Positions 63,919 through 64,000 of a stretch of DNA of 64,000 nucleotides are shown here, in pieces. The position numbers and the translations under genes are program-made. Location of the stretch: NCBI RefSeq assembly GCF_009793335.1, contig NZ_WING01000003.1:372001-436000 (forward strand), given 5' to 3'. Within the stretch, counting starts at the first letter, position 1. Each line of letters opens with the position of its first letter. The notes beneath the pieces were generated by a model. It did not search any database. It saw only the letters and a program-made list of their open reading frames with translations, and had not been told where the DNA came from. Source of the DNA: Actinomadura sp. J1-007. GTDB lineage: Bacteria > Actinomycetota > Actinomycetes > Streptosporangiales > Streptosporangiaceae.

Positions 63919-64000
63919 GCGCGCCCCACAGGATTCACGGGGCGTGAAGCTGAGGATGAGGCTCAGTCTGATTCAACGGCCGTCAGTGGAGGTTCGAATC

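Noticed and set aside
63940..64000. tRNA-like T-arm (GGTTCGAATC) at the right edge, with hairpins CTGAG/CTCAG and CTGAT/GTCAG before it
   Set aside because: The D-arm, a seven-base anticodon loop and an acceptor stem cannot be assembled from the visible bases, and the 3' half is outside the window.

Overview
The window is very GC-rich, with G/C-ending codons throughout, many GTG/TTG starts and frequent 4-base start/stop overlaps. It carries rbpA behind a sigma-R-type promoter, an MprA/MprB-like two-component pair, a stand-alone Lnt next to a polyprenyl-phosphate mannosyltransferase, and a MoxR/DUF58/VWA operon. All of this points to a chromosomal segment of a filamentous or spore-forming actinobacterium. 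A Streptosporangiales/Thermomonosporaceae (Actinomadura-like) host fits best, but that is inference from gene content.

Layout. 1-6770 (minus strand): an envelope-glycosylation operon read as response regulator, histidine kinase, GT2-GtrA fusion, and two GT39 membrane glycosyltransferases, the last running off the left edge. 6856-9539: an alanine-rich helical protein and a membrane protein of unknown function. 9942-16525: rsgA; a DrrAB-type ABC exporter facing a TetR regulator across two identical operators; a WYL regulator; an AlkZ-like winged-helix protein. 16652-24344: acetyltransferases, tRNA-Arg(CCG), a MerR regulator facing an MFS exporter, an aldehyde dehydrogenase, and a TetR/FAD-monooxygenase pair with a well-formed dyad operator. 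25031-29300: an SCO6745-like protein, alkB, a 23S rRNA methylase (erm) and a decayed WD40-like remnant. 29689-36973: an esterase, then a short-chain amide locus (fmdB, amiS, formamidase), a MetX-like hydrolase, and a divergent MarR regulator and AmiC-like cytosolic amide receptor. 37023-42560: a DUF885 protein, a damaged TetR gene, an IS5-type insertion sequence, a damaged lysE and a damaged kinase-like membrane protein. 42759-48030: MoxR-DUF58-VWA, a rhomboid-like protein and two methyltransferases. 48056-51753: gene remnants, an EF-hand protein, a GDPD phosphodiesterase, an orphan Phd antitoxin, paired clpP genes and rbpA. 51884-58521 (minus): fxsA, the mannosyltransferase, lnt, and a translationally coupled kal-kamE-kamD operon for beta-lysine metabolism. 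58755-63888: a DUF4239 membrane protein with a proline-rich wall-spanning partner, a UvrA-like ATPase and a conserved hypothetical.

Two features run through the whole window. First, at least twenty genes with recognisable full-length products are broken by single-base frameshifts, nearly always in G or C runs. In several cases the wrong frame destroys an otherwise perfect start/stop overlap or conserved C-terminus, so most are probably assembly or base-calling indels rather than decay; products are described as they read after repair. Second, GC-rich low-complexity DNA has expanded linkers and tails in several proteins and fills several intergenic gaps with short tandem repeats.

The best candidates for new biology are the regulatory and locus-level features: the aminomutase/ammonia-lyase operon without the other lysine-fermentation genes, the amide locus with a cytosolic AmiC-like receptor but no visible AmiR, the TetR protein with a long disordered insert, and the 518-residue amphipathic alanine-rich protein. 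I found no CRISPR array, prophage, toxin module or recognisable defence island.
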